The notes beneath the pieces are model-generated. The model had not been told where the DNA came from. It saw only the letters and a list, made by a program, of their open reading frames with translations, and ran no database searches. A stretch of 64,000 bases of DNA from an uncultured bacterium (GTDB lineage: Bacteria; Planctomycetota; JAJSAM01; JAJVHW01). Shown in pieces: positions 9,368 through 18,709 of this stretch (its first letter is position 1; the number at the start of each line of letters is the position of its first letter). The position numbers and the translations under genes were made by a program. Where the stretch lies: NCBI GenBank assembly GCA_937996235.1, contig CALKVK010000031.1, positions 124,001 through 188,000 of the forward strand, in the 5' to 3' direction.

Positions 9368-12300
9368 CTACGATCCATTTGCCGTCGATAGTTCCGCCTG
9401 CTTCAGTACCAACTGCGTCGCGCCCTCCGCCAGATCTGGTGGGTAGCCGAACTTGGCCAGCAGCCGCCGCACGTTGCGCCGCAGGCTTGCCCGCACCGAC
9501 TCACGCTGCGTCCAGTCGAGCTTCGGCATGTTCTTCACCATCTCGGTGAGCTCCCGCGCCATGAGCCGCAGCGTGTCGCTCTGCATCGCCTCCCTGGCGG
9601 ACTCGTTGTCCGCGAGCGCGTCGTAGAAGGCTACCTCCTCGCTCGTCAAGCCGAGTTCCTCACCGTGGCGCCGTGCGTCGCGCAGGCTCTTCGCGAGGTC
9701 GATCAGTCGCGCGATCATCTCGGCCGTCGAGATCGCCTTGTTCGTGTAGCGGAGCATGGCATCTTCGAGCGCCTCGCGGAACTTCCTGCTCTGCACGAGG
9801 TTCGTTCGCTGGCTGATCCGAATCTGGTCGTTGAGGAGCTTGCGCAGCGTCTCGAGAGCCAGGTTCCGCTGCTCGAGGGCTGCCACCCGGCAGAGGAACT
9901 CGTCACTCAGGATGTCGAGGCGCGCTTCTTCCAAGCCTGCGGCGGCGAACAGATCGATTACCTCGCCAGCATCGACCGCGCCGCCGATCACCTGGCGCAC
10001 GGCGGCGTCGATGTCGCGCTGGCGGGCGTGGCCCGCGCCCCCGTTGCTGTCGTCGGCCAGGCGCTTTCGAATCATCGCCACCGCGCGCTGGAAGAACGCC
10101 AGATGCGGCGTGATGGCCTCGGTTTCCGGGCGCGGCACTGCCAGTGCGAAGGCTGTCGATAGTTCCTTGACCAGGGTCCTCAGGCGTTTCCATCCGTCAT
10201 TCTGCCCGAACACGTGGTCGATCGCGCGCAGGTACACTGGCAGCACTTCCCCGGCCGCCGCGTCGAGCGCTAGCTCGTAGTCGCAGCCGTGGAAGAAGGC
10301 GCGCAGTTTTTCGAAAGCCGCCTGCATCGCCGGCACCGCCTCGTCCTGCACCCTGCGGACAGCCTCGCCCGTGCCTCCGGCCTGGGTGTAGGTTGCCAGT
10401 GCATCGGCCAACTGGTCGGCCAGACCCAGCAGGTCCACGATCAAACCACCGGGTTTGTCGCCGTAGACGCGGTTCACACGCGCAATGGCCTGCATCAGGT
10501 TGTGCCCGGCCAGCGGCTTGTCCAGGTACATGGTGTGCGCCGGCGGGCAGTCGAATCCGGTCAGCCACATGTCACAGACGATCACCAGGCGCAGGTCGTC
10601 GCCCGGGTCCTTGAAGCGCTCGGCCAACCGCTTGCGCGCTGCCTTGGTCCGCCCGTGGCTACGGAGTGGTTCGGTGTCGTCCTGAGAGGGCGTCACCACC
10701 ACCTTCATCGCGCCTCGTTCGTCGTCGGCATCGTGCCAGTCCGGCCGCAGCGCGCGGATCGCCTCGTAAAGTCGGGCAGCGATGTCGCGGCTCATGGTGA
10801 CGACCATCGCCTTGCCCTCCATCGCCGCGCGACGCTTGTCCCAGTGGTCGGCGATGAAGGCAGCCAGCCGTTCGATGCGCTCCTGGGCGCCGACCAGCGC
10901 CTCGAGCGGCACGCGGATGTGGTCCTCCGCCGTCTCCCCGCTGCGGTCCGCGCTGACGACGTACTCCACCTCTTCCTCGGCGACACGTGCGCCTTCCTCG
11001 TCCACCCTCAGCTTGATGATGCGGGACTCGTAGTAGAGCGGCCGGGTGGCGCCGTCCTCGACGGCCTGGCGGATGTCATAGACGTCCGCGTACTCGCCGA
11101 AGACGTGGATCGTGTTCTTGTCGTCGCGCTCGAGCGGCGTTCCGGTGAACCCGACGAAGGCGGCGTTGGGCAGCGCCTCCCGCATCCAGCGCGCGCCGCC
11201 CTCAACAAAACCGTACTGGCTGCGGTGCGCCTCATCGGCCATGACGACCACGTTGGCGCGCTCCGAGATCACCCCGTGCGCCTCGGCGAACTTCTGGATC
11301 GTCGTGAACACCACCCCGCCCGCAGCGCGATCGAGCAGCGCCTTGAGCTGCTCCCTGCTCGCGGCCTGCACCGGGTCTTGCCGGAGCAGCGCGCGTCCGG
11401 CAGCGAAGGTCTCGAAGAGCTGATCATCCAGGTCGTTGCGGTCGGTGATCATGACCACCGTCGGGTTGGTCATGCGCGGCTCCCGGATCAGCGCGCCGGC
11501 TAGCATCAGCATGGTCAGCGACTTGCCCGAGCCCTGGGTGTGCCAGATCACGCCGCCGCGCCCGTCGCCGGCACCCGACGGCGGCTTGAGTCGCGCCAGC
11601 ACGCTGGCCCGTGCCTTTCGAACCGCACGGAACTGATGGTAGCCCGCTATCTTCTTCGCAATCTCGCCGCGCTCGTCCTCCTCGAAGGTCACACAGGCGC
11701 GGAGGTAGTCGACCAGCGTTCGCTTTTCGAACAGCCCCCTGATCAGCGCCTCCAGCGTCGGCGCGTCGCCGCCGTCGTCGCTCAGCGGTCGCCAGGGCAT
11801 GAAACGACTGCGGCCACTGGTGATCGAGCCGACGCGGGTCAGTAGTCCGTCCGAGGCGACGAGTAGGATGTTGGGGACGAAGAAGTCGGGGGCCGTGCGC
11901 GTGTAGCGCTCGAACTGGTCGATCGCGCTCCAGAGGTCGGCCTCGGGATCGGCCGGATCCTTGAGTTCGATCAGGGCGATTGGCAGTCCGTTCAAGAACA
12001 CGGTCATGTCAGGACGGATCCACGTGCCGGACGCGCCCGTGATCGTGAGTTGCCGGACGACGAGGAGATCATTCCTCTCCGGACGGTCGAAGTCCACGAG
12101 GCGGGAGTAGCCGCCACGAGTCTCGCCGGACCTAGGGTCCCTGTACTCGACCTCGACGCCGTCGCAGAGAAGGCCGTGGAACCAGCGGTTATTCTGGTTG
12201 AGTGCGTGGTGCGGCGGGCGGCTGATCAATCGGGCAGTCTCGTCGACCTTCGACTCCGGCAGATCGGGGTTGAGGCTACGCAGCGCACCCGACAATACCG

Positions 12301-12421
12301 TCGAGAGAAACACACATGAGGAGTCGGCTCGCTCGTCCTCAAGATCGGCAGCCGACAAGACCCGTACCCGGATCGTCTCGAACCACGCGGCAGCCGAGAG
12401 TTCTGTGGTCAGCTCATCCAT
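9368..12421 (-). CDS. hsdR: Type I restriction endonuclease R subunit (HsdR)
   Basis: This 1017-residue protein is the motor and nuclease of a type I restriction complex. It translocates DNA with ATP and cuts unmodified DNA. The N-terminal nuclease core shows D139 and an ELK triad (E153, K155). The helicase has Walker A GSGKS at 297-301 and DEAH at 396-399. Motif VI-like sequence QAIARVNR follows, then a long helical C-terminus for binding the methylase. The ATG at 12421 overlaps the stop of the upstream Abi-like gene by 8 bp (ATGGATGA), implying translational coupling. A 22-residue upstream extension is possible but less likely. Full length and intact. Confidence 0.95.
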   Translation of the reverse strand: MDELTTELSAAAWFETIRVRVLSAADLEDERADSSCVFLSTVLSGALRSLNPDLPESKVDETARLISRPPHHALNQNNRWFHGLLCDGVEVEYRDPRSGETRGGYSRLVDFDRPERNDLLVVRQLTITGASGTWIRPDMTVFLNGLPIALIELKDPADPEADLWSAIDQFERYTRTAPDFFVPNILLVASDGLLTRVGSITSGRSRFMPWRPLSDDGGDAPTLEALIRGLFEKRTLVDYLRACVTFEEDERGEIAKKIAGYHQFRAVRKARASVLARLKPPSGAGDGRGGVIWHTQGSGKSLTMLMLAGALIREPRMTNPTVVMITDRNDLDDQLFETFAAGRALLRQDPVQAASREQLKALLDRAAGGVVFTTIQKFAEAHGVISERANVVVMADEAHRSQYGFVEGGARWMREALPNAAFVGFTGTPLERDDKNTIHVFGEYADVYDIRQAVEDGATRPLYYESRIIKLRVDEEGARVAEEEVEYVVSADRSGETAEDHIRVPLEALVGAQERIERLAAFIADHWDKRRAAMEGKAMVVTMSRDIAARLYEAIRALRPDWHDADDERGAMKVVVTPSQDDTEPLRSHGRTKAARKRLAERFKDPGDDLRLVIVCDMWLTGFDCPPAHTMYLDKPLAGHNLMQAIARVNRVYGDKPGGLIVDLLGLADQLADALATYTQAGGTGEAVRRVQDEAVPAMQAAFEKLRAFFHGCDYELALDAAAGEVLPVYLRAIDHVFGQNDGWKRLRTLVKELSTAFALAVPRPETEAITPHLAFFQRAVAMIRKRLADDSNGGAGHARQRDIDAAVRQVIGGAVDAGEVIDLFAAAGLEEARLDILSDEFLCRVAALEQRNLALETLRKLLNDQIRISQRTNLVQSRKFREALEDAMLRYTNKAISTAEMIARLIDLAKSLRDARRHGEELGLTSEEVAFYDALADNESAREAMQSDTLRLMARELTEMVKNMPKLDWTQRESVRASLRRNVRRLLAKFGYPPDLAEGATQLVLKQAELSTANGS

Positions 12422-13148
12422 CTGAAGCCTCCGAGATGGCTTCGCCCTCGCCAATGTCCTCTGCGGTATCCATCTCCTCTCCACCACTTCCGCGACTACG
12501 GAACTCGACTAGGCTCTTCCTATACGCGACGCGGTCCTGCTCGTAGAGCGCTCGGCTCGCTCTGATCGGCGCTTCCTCGATCACGATGTCGGGATACTCC
12601 CGGTCCAAATGGGCGTCGAAGTCAACGTGGGTAGCGAATCGGAGGTGATTCACCGGATCTCGTCCGATCTGCTCGCGATGCAGACGAAACATCAGCCCCA
12701 CCGCGGTGTCGACGGCTCGCGCGACCAACGCGGCGTACTCGCTCGACAGCACTCGATCGAGCGCGTCTCGACCGTGAGGTCCAACACCGCTACTGTTTCG
12801 AAGGTTGGCCACCCCGCTGATCAGCAGGTTCAGCCCTCGAAGCACTTCGCGAACGCCGTCCTCTGCTCGCTTGTCATCCGGGTTGAGAGCGGTCAGTTCC
12901 AGCGTCTGGGTGGCTTGGGACATCAACCAGTTCGGCTTGGAGTCCGAAGGTACCGCGATTCCGCGATCTGCCAGAATGGTCACACAGAGCGTCTCAAGCA
13001 GTCCACGACAATGGGTGAACGCCAGCCCAGGTTCATCAGCGATCGATCGCTCAATCACCTCCACCGCCGGCCGCAGAGAGGTGGACTCCGCATACGTCTC
13101 GAACAGTTGGCGGCAGCTCTCTAGGACGAACGTTGACTCACTCGCCAT
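12414..13148 (-). CDS. Abortive-infection (Abi_C-like) family protein within hsd operon
   Basis: This is a 244-residue protein. The segment around residues 40-110 (HCRGLLETLCVTIL, then an Asp/Lys-rich helix and LLISGVANLRNSSG) resembles the Abi C-terminal domain found in abortive-infection proteins. The C-terminus is acidic and probably disordered. ATG at 13148 overlaps the hsdS stop by 11 bp, and its own stop overlaps hsdR by 8 bp. It is therefore wedged between specificity and restriction subunits and is probably co-translated with them. Known Abi_C proteins arrest phage-infected cells, but the mechanism is poorly defined. A role as a regulator or back-up effector for the restriction complex is inference. 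Confidence 0.75.
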   Translation of the reverse strand: MASESTFVLESCRQLFETYAESTSLRPAVEVIERSIADEPGLAFTHCRGLLETLCVTILADRGIAVPSDSKPNWLMSQATQTLELTALNPDDKRAEDGVREVLRGLNLLISGVANLRNSSGVGPHGRDALDRVLSSEYAALVARAVDTAVGLMFRLHREQIGRDPVNHLRFATHVDFDAHLDREYPDIVIEEAPIRASRALYEQDRVAYRKSLVEFRSRGSGGEEMDTAEDIGEGEAISEASDG

Positions 13149-14352
13149 GGCCACTCCCCTCGTTCCCGCGGACGCGCGTTCTGCCTGACAGCAGTTCCGG
13201 GAGCAGCAGGTCACGCATGTCCGCAAGTCTGCGGGCCTCTACCTGAAGTTGGGCGTACAGGACATACAGCGGGTCCAGCACATCATCCGCCGCCCCGAGG
13301 AACGTCCTCGGCGGGATAGCCATACGTGCCTCGTCGAGGTGGACGCGCTTGATGTGACCCATCGTGGTGGCTTTGCTCGCGGCGATCGCTCGGAACGACG
13401 GCAGGTGCTGTCGGATCCACAACAGACAGAACCACTTGGGGATTCGAGTCGAGGTGACCTTGAAGAGGTGCTGATTAAGCGCGCCGCGGCCCCCGAACCA
13501 GAGCTCCACTTCCAGCGTGCCGGACCACGAAAACACGAGGTCGTTGTCATCGATGATGTAGTCGCGCGGCACATCCGCGTTGGCCCAGTCCGCGCCATCT
13601 GTAGATCCCTTGCGGAGCTGGGCGATCTTGATGACGCGGAGGTCCTGCCCGTCGCCTCTTGGCGCATACTTCTGCAGCGCGAGCCCGTTGAGAAACGTGG
13701 CCACCTGCGACAGCGACTTCACCTCCCACCCCTCCGGCACCGGCCCGATGGCGGACTCGGTGAAGCGCGTGGGCACGGCGTCGAACATTGACTGAGGCAT
13801 AGAGGGAAAGGTCGTCGCGCCGCCGGCCTTGGCCTTGACCGGCTCGAAGTCCACGAACCACGCCCGAAAGATCGCCCGCGCTAGCCGCTCTAGCGCCCGC
13901 GTCGTCCGACGGTTCTGCTCGATCTTGTCGTCTAGTGCGCCGAGGACCTCGGCGATGGCGCGTTGTTCGTCGCGCAACGGCACCGCGAGATCTCGGGGAT
14001 AGACCGCTGCGCGGGTCGTCGAAGGAATCGGTGACCCGTCGTCGATCTGACCGAGCTGATAGTGGATCACCGCATAATACAGCCACCGCATCTCAAGATC
14101 GGTCTTGGGCACAACGTAGTACGCCGTGTCGATGACGAAGAACGGATCCGGCGAATAGTGAACGCCTCGATAGGCCCCCTTACGACCGAGGATGACGCCG
14201 GGACCCTGCGCTAGCGGTGTGTCGGTCCAGCCGATCGGACCGTTTGTGCCGTACACCCGATACTCACCGACCGCGTCGGAGTAGTTGCGCAGAGCCTTGC
14301 CGTACTCAAGCGTGATTTCTTCGCCCCAGGTCGAGTGGCGCCATTCAGCCAT
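13138..14352 (-). CDS. hsdS: Type I restriction specificity subunit (HsdS)
   Basis: This 404-residue protein has two target-recognition regions, each followed by a conserved helical spacer. The first spacer is clear: PLRDEQRAIAEVLGALDDKI followed by LERLARAIFRAWFVDFEPV. A second, more divergent copy sits near the C-terminus (VLDPLYVLYAQLQVEARRL). HsdS recognises the two halves of the DNA target and holds two HsdM subunits. The ATG at 14352 (MAEWRHSTW) overlaps the hsdM stop by 8 bp. The recognition sequence cannot be read from the protein. Apparently intact. Confidence 0.93.
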   Translation of the reverse strand: MAEWRHSTWGEEITLEYGKALRNYSDAVGEYRVYGTNGPIGWTDTPLAQGPGVILGRKGAYRGVHYSPDPFFVIDTAYYVVPKTDLEMRWLYYAVIHYQLGQIDDGSPIPSTTRAAVYPRDLAVPLRDEQRAIAEVLGALDDKIEQNRRTTRALERLARAIFRAWFVDFEPVKAKAGGATTFPSMPQSMFDAVPTRFTESAIGPVPEGWEVKSLSQVATFLNGLALQKYAPRGDGQDLRVIKIAQLRKGSTDGADWANADVPRDYIIDDNDLVFSWSGTLEVELWFGGRGALNQHLFKVTSTRIPKWFCLLWIRQHLPSFRAIAASKATTMGHIKRVHLDEARMAIPPRTFLGAADDVLDPLYVLYAQLQVEARRLADMRDLLLPELLSGRTRVRGNEGSGHGE

Positions 14353-16027
14353 TGGAATCGACCTCTGCGAGCTTCCGCCGCACCACTCCCAACAACCGCT
14401 GCCCCTCGCCAAAGCACTCTTCCAACTCCGCGAGCAGCCGCGGATACTTCTCTACGAAAGGCTCGCCGTCGTCCTCCTGCTCCTCGGTGCCAACGTAGCG
14501 CCCGGGGGTGAGCACGAAGCTGTGCTTGCCGATCCCCTCGATGGTCTCGGCCTTGCAGAAGCCAGGGATGTCGCGATACTCCCACCTGCCGTTCGCGACC
14601 GCGTCCCACCAGTCGGGTGCGGGCTCGCCGCGCCACTGGCGGAAGGCGTAGACGATGCGCCCGATGTCGGAGTCGAAGTTCGGGTCGCCCATGCCGTCGG
14701 CCAGCATGCTCTCACCGTCGTCGCCGCCAGTAAGCACGCGCAGCGTGCGCGTCTGCATCGTGCCGAGCTTGCGCGCGTCGATGAAGAGCGTCCCGCCGCC
14801 GCGGCTGCGCCCGCCGTGCTTCAGGTTCCTTCCGGACTTGTCGCGGGTGAGGAACCACAGGCAGGCGGGGATGCCGGTCGTTAGGAAGAGCTGGGCCGGC
14901 AGTGCGACGATGCAGTCCACCAGATCGGCCTCGACGATACGCTGACGGATCTCGCCCTCGCCGCCGGAGCCGGTGGAGAGCGACCCGTTGGCCATGACGA
15001 AGCCAGCCACCCCGCCGCAGTGGCCGTTGGGCGGCGCCAGATGGTGGATGAAGTGCTGGATCCAGGCGTAGTTGGCGTTCCCGACCGGCGGCGTGCCGTA
15101 GCGCCAGCGCACGTCGTCGGCGAGCAACTTGCCGGACCAGTCCGAGACGTTGAATGGGGGATTCGCGAGGATGTAGTCGGCCCTGAGGTCGGGGTGCAGG
15201 TTGCGCAGGAAGCTGTCGGCGGGCTGCGAGCCGAGGTTGGCCTCGATGCCGCGGATGGCGAGGTTCATGTGAGCCAGCCGCCAGGTCGTGGGATTCGACT
15301 CCTGTCCGAAGATGGAGATGTCCGTCTTCTGGCCGCCGTGGGCTTCCACGAAGCGCTCCGACTGCACGAACATTCCCGCCGAGCCGCAGCAGGGGTCGTA
15401 GACACGACCCTCATAGGGCTCGAGCATCTCGACCAAGAGGCGCACGATGCAACGCGGGGTGAAGAACTCGCCGCCGAGCTTGCCCTCGGCCTTTGCGAAC
15501 TTGTCGAGGAAGTACTCGTAGGCGCGACCGAGCGTGTCGCGGGCCTTGGCGCGATCTCCCTGGAAGCCGATGTCGGCGATCAGGTCGATCAGACCCTTCA
15601 TCTTCTCCGGCGCGATCCCGCGGCGGGCGTAGTCGCGCGGCAGTTTGCTCTTGAGATTGGGGTTATCACGCTCGACAGCGAGGATGGCGTCGTCGATCAG
15701 CGTGGCGATGTCGGCGCGCGCGGCCTGGTTCTGGAGGTTCTGCCAGCGCGCCTCGGGCGGCACCCAGAAGACCCGCTCGGCGGTGTACTCGTCGCGACTC
15801 TCGAGCAGCCCTTCGAGCTGCGAGCCGGTGATGCCGTCGGCTTCCAGCTCGGCCTGGAGCTCGTCGCGCCGCGCGGCGAACGAGTCTGAGATGTATTTGA
15901 GGAATAGCAGGCCGAGGACGACGTGCTTGTACTCGGCCGCGTCGATCTGGCCGCGCAGGGCGTCTGCGGCCTTCCAGAGGATCTCTGCGCGGGCGAGGTC
16001 GGTATTCGTCGTACTCGATGCGGACAT
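14345..16027 (-). CDS. hsdM: Type I DNA adenine methyltransferase M subunit (HsdM)
   Basis: This 560-residue protein transfers a methyl group from S-adenosylmethionine to the N6 of adenine. The AdoMet motif I is DPCCGSAGMF at 211-220 and the catalytic N6A motif NPPF is at 289-292. The N-terminal helical HsdM_N domain (ADALRGQIDAAEYKHVVLGL) and the FFTP loop near 188 are typical of the family. Start ATG 16027 (MSASSTTN) is first in the five-gene operon hsdM-hsdS-abi-hsdR-TIR. All junctions overlap by 8-11 bp except hsdR-TIR, which has a 30-bp gap. Full length and intact. Confidence 0.96.
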   Translation of the reverse strand: MSASSTTNTDLARAEILWKAADALRGQIDAAEYKHVVLGLLFLKYISDSFAARRDELQAELEADGITGSQLEGLLESRDEYTAERVFWVPPEARWQNLQNQAARADIATLIDDAILAVERDNPNLKSKLPRDYARRGIAPEKMKGLIDLIADIGFQGDRAKARDTLGRAYEYFLDKFAKAEGKLGGEFFTPRCIVRLLVEMLEPYEGRVYDPCCGSAGMFVQSERFVEAHGGQKTDISIFGQESNPTTWRLAHMNLAIRGIEANLGSQPADSFLRNLHPDLRADYILANPPFNVSDWSGKLLADDVRWRYGTPPVGNANYAWIQHFIHHLAPPNGHCGGVAGFVMANGSLSTGSGGEGEIRQRIVEADLVDCIVALPAQLFLTTGIPACLWFLTRDKSGRNLKHGGRSRGGGTLFIDARKLGTMQTRTLRVLTGGDDGESMLADGMGDPNFDSDIGRIVYAFRQWRGEPAPDWWDAVANGRWEYRDIPGFCKAETIEGIGKHSFVLTPGRYVGTEEQEDDGEPFVEKYPRLLAELEECFGEGQRLLGVVRRKLAEVDSNG

Positions 16028-16047
16028 GGCTTTCCTTCGCGGTTGTC

Positions 16048-16185
16048 TCAGCGAGCGGGGAGGTAGGGAGTCCAGTCGGAGTTCACGGCAGCTTCGATCT
16101 GCGCGAGCCACCACATCACGGCGGTCTTCGGTTGGCCGTGCAACTCGTAGTAGCCGTTCCCCGGGTGCGGCTTGTCACGTTCCAT
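16048..16185 (-). CDS. Possible 45-residue protein upstream of hsdM
   Basis: A short frame from ATG 16185 ends 20 bp before hsdM. The peptide starts MERDKPHPGNGYYELHG and ends WTPYLPAR. It contains three Trp and several Tyr residues, unusual for a random frame in such GC-rich DNA. No Shine-Dalgarno of note and no family recognised. It could be a leader peptide or small regulator of the restriction operon, or spurious. Confidence 0.35.
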   Translation of the reverse strand: MERDKPHPGNGYYELHGQPKTAVMWWLAQIEAAVNSDWTPYLPAR

Positions 16186-16491
16186 GATGAGACCGGTCAC
16201 GGCGGGGACCCGCGCGGCCGCTTGCGTCACGCGTCGGATGCTCCGAGATGCGCATGGGCTACGATCGTAGCCTCGGGAGCAGACGTGGTCACGCAGGGAG
16301 CTCATCTTGCCGAGGGAGATCCGGAAGTTCGGGGCTTCCGGTCGGCGGAGCAGGGGTTCTCGACGTCGGTCGGATGAGGTGCGGAGGAGCGGGGCGTCCG
16401 CTTCAGCGGCGACTCCCGGGCGGCTGACGGCCCAGGCTCCGGGAGTAGGCGAAGCCGGGCCGCTGTCCCCAGGTACGGGTAAGACAACGAC

Positions 16492-17889
16492 GTGGACCAG
16501 CTCTCGACCAGCACGCCCGCGCGGGACGCGCTCCCTCGGACCATCGAGGAGTACGAAGCGAGGTGCGCCAGCTTCTCCCACCTCTCGCTCCGCACGTTCG
16601 AGGTTCGATCCGACGGGGAGTGGCGGAACGCAGGCTGGCTCCTCTGCGCACGGATGGCTGGAGAGACGGACGAGGACCGGGCGAGGGAGTACGCGGACGT
16701 GCGCATGCGGGCTGTGACCCTACCGCGGGGAGAGTTCCGCGGCGTGGTCGAGGGCGCCCTCGCCCGACGCGAGGTTGCGGGGCTGCCAGCGCCGGACGTC
16801 TCGAAGTCGTCCGTGGACCTTCGCGCCATGAGCATCCACAACGGGTTCGGTCATCGCCCGGGACGGATATGGGACATCGGCCAGGACGTGCGACAGGCGA
16901 TCCCGTTCTGGAAGCGGCTCGTGTCCTTCGAAGAGCCGTTCTACGAGAGCGCGGTGGATGCGTACGCGGAGTGGTTTCGCATTCCCGGCTGGCACGGCTC
17001 GGCCGACGCGCGCATTGGTCACGCGTTCATCTACATCCCCGAGACCCGGGCATGGCTCTCCGAGTTCCTGCTGGGGGAGGAATCGCTCCGGGTTCGAGTC
17101 GATCGCGAGTCGGGGTACGCGTCGGCTCTCCGGCTCAAGGGCGTTGTGGGGCCCTACGGACGCGCCGAGCTGGTCGACCACGATGTGCCTGCCGATGGTC
17201 TCGTCGATCTGCCGCTCCCGCGAGACTCAGACACGCTCGAACTGCTGCTCGTCGCCGACGACGATTCAGTGCTGTGCTGGCACTCGGAGACGTCTCAGTT
17301 CGTGAACGGACGCCGCGCGCTCGCCACGTTCCCGGAGGCACCGGAACCCGCCGAAGTCACCAGCCTGATCCGGGGCGGTGAGAGCCACGAAGTCGAGTTC
17401 AAGCCCTTCGTGCATCCCGAGGACACCAAGTTTGACGAGCTGTTCCGCGTGATCTGCTCGTTCGCCAACTCGCGAGGGGGCACGCTGCTGCTGGGCGTGG
17501 AAGACGACGCGACGGTGACCGGCATCGAGCAAGGACTGTGCGCGTGGGGGAAGTCCCCAGCGGAAGCGGCACTCGCCAAGTACACGAGCCTGATGGAACG
17601 GCGAGTGGGCGACCGGATCGACCCACGTCCCGCGATGCGCCTTCGCGAGCACGTCGTGCAGGACCACACCGTGCTGGCTGTCCGTGTTGAGCAGTCCGTT
17701 CAGCGACCGCTCACGCTCGACGGCGACATCTACCTCCGCGTCGCCGCGACCTCGCGTCGGGCGCTCGGAACGGAGATCCACTCGATGTTAACCGGCGCGG
17801 TAGCCGCGTCAGACGCTGCCGGCACGGACCCATGGAGCGGCGCGCCGACCGGCCTGCCCGGCCTCCGCGCGGGTCGGCGGCAGAGATAG
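16492..17889 (+). CDS. AlbA_2 (Schlafen-type) domain protein with unknown N-terminal half
   Basis: This is a 465-residue protein. The C-terminal part (~290-430) is an AlbA_2/Schlafen-AlbA_2 domain: SHEVEFKPF, then ICSFANSRGGTLLLGVEDDATVTGI, and later DGDIYLRVAATSR. These domains bind nucleic acid or act as nucleases and occur in anti-phage systems and transcription regulators. The N-terminal ~290 residues contain Trp/Tyr-rich globular sequence that I do not recognise. The gene diverges from the hsdM operon with about 300 bp between them, so both may share a control region. A defence role is inferred from the neighbours. Confidence 0.75.
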   Translation: MDQLSTSTPARDALPRTIEEYEARCASFSHLSLRTFEVRSDGEWRNAGWLLCARMAGETDEDRAREYADVRMRAVTLPRGEFRGVVEGALARREVAGLPAPDVSKSSVDLRAMSIHNGFGHRPGRIWDIGQDVRQAIPFWKRLVSFEEPFYESAVDAYAEWFRIPGWHGSADARIGHAFIYIPETRAWLSEFLLGEESLRVRVDRESGYASALRLKGVVGPYGRAELVDHDVPADGLVDLPLPRDSDTLELLLVADDDSVLCWHSETSQFVNGRRALATFPEAPEPAEVTSLIRGGESHEVEFKPFVHPEDTKFDELFRVICSFANSRGGTLLLGVEDDATVTGIEQGLCAWGKSPAEAALAKYTSLMERRVGDRIDPRPAMRLREHVVQDHTVLAVRVEQSVQRPLTLDGDIYLRVAATSRRALGTEIHSMLTGAVAASDAAGTDPWSGAPTGLPGLRAGRRQR

Positions 17890-18028
17890 CAGCCGGATCG
17901 TCGTCCGGCCGCAGCAGTTGGGCAGACTGCGCCGGGTCCAGGCAGCCGGCGCGTGCGGCACCGCACCCGTCATCGACGACGCTGACATGGAGCGGACCGT
18001 GATGGAGGTCGGTCGGACGATGATGTCT

Positions 18029-18244
18029 TCATGCGCCGGCTCTCCGACCGGTGACGTACTCCCGAACGAGTTCGCGCGTCCGCTCATCGCAGCGCGGATC
18101 CGCGAACAGCAGCGCCACGCGGGCGTACAGCGAGTCGCGGAGCGTCAGGTAGACGCGGCCCGCGTCCGCCCGCGTGGCGGGGAGTGAGAAGGCGACCAGG
18201 GTCTCCAGGTCGCCCGTGACGTCAGCCCAGGCTGCCTCGGCCAT
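18029..18244 (-). CDS. Small hypothetical protein of the phage-like module
   Basis: This is a 71-residue protein, MAEAAWADVTGD to TGRRAGA, mostly helical and with mixed charge. It lies 7 bp downstream of the lipoprotein gene on the same strand and is the last gene of the phage-like module. No family recognised. Position suggests an accessory lysis or tail-associated role, which is inference. Confidence 0.5.
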   Translation of the reverse strand: MAEAAWADVTGDLETLVAFSLPATRADAGRVYLTLRDSLYARVALLFADPRCDERTRELVREYVTGRRAGA

Positions 18245-18251
18245 GGCCGGC

Positions 18252-18698
18252 CTACGGCTTCTGGACGGTGCCGGCGCCGCCGACGCCCGCCGCGCCGCCG
18301 GTGCCCGCGGGGATCGACGACGCGTTGCCGCCGTTGCTGGAGTTGGTTTGGGTGGTGATCGAGACCGTCTGCGGCGCGCCCGCGGCGGCGCGGATCGCGG
18401 CGCTCACCTCCTCGGCGGTCCACTTCTGCTCGGCCGCGATGGCGAGGATGCGCCCCGCGGTCTCGGACGGGACCGAGCTGGCGAAGTTCCAGACGATCGT
18501 CGAGGTGCCGCCGGTCGCGGTCGAGGGCGCCTGGCCCTGCTGGCCGGTGACGGTCTGCGCGCCCTGAGACGCGACGGCAGGAGCCCCCGCGGTGGACGGG
18601 GACACGCCGGCGGGCGTCAGGCCGGCGCAGCCGGGGGTGAACGCAGCCGCGGCGAGCGCGAGGATGGCGACGAGGGTGGAACGGATGGCGCGGTGCAT
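18252..18698 (-). CDS. Small secreted lipoprotein of the phage-like module
   Basis: This is a 148-residue protein. The N-terminus MHRAIRSTLVAILALAAAAF is a signal peptide ending in a TPGC lipobox-like site. The mature part is Ala/Gly/Ser/Thr-rich with one conserved-looking helical stretch (EQKWTAEEVSAAIRAA) and a Gly-rich end. An AGGAG ribosome site precedes the ATG at 18698. It lies 11 bp after a one-helix membrane protein, an arrangement seen for holin/spanin-type lysis genes. That role is inferred. Confidence 0.6.
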   Translation of the reverse strand: MHRAIRSTLVAILALAAAAFTPGCAGLTPAGVSPSTAGAPAVASQGAQTVTGQQGQAPSTATGGTSTIVWNFASSVPSETAGRILAIAAEQKWTAEEVSAAIRAAAGAPQTVSITTQTNSSNGGNASSIPAGTGGAAGVGGAGTVQKP

Positions 18699-18709
18699 GG
18701 CGGGCTCCT

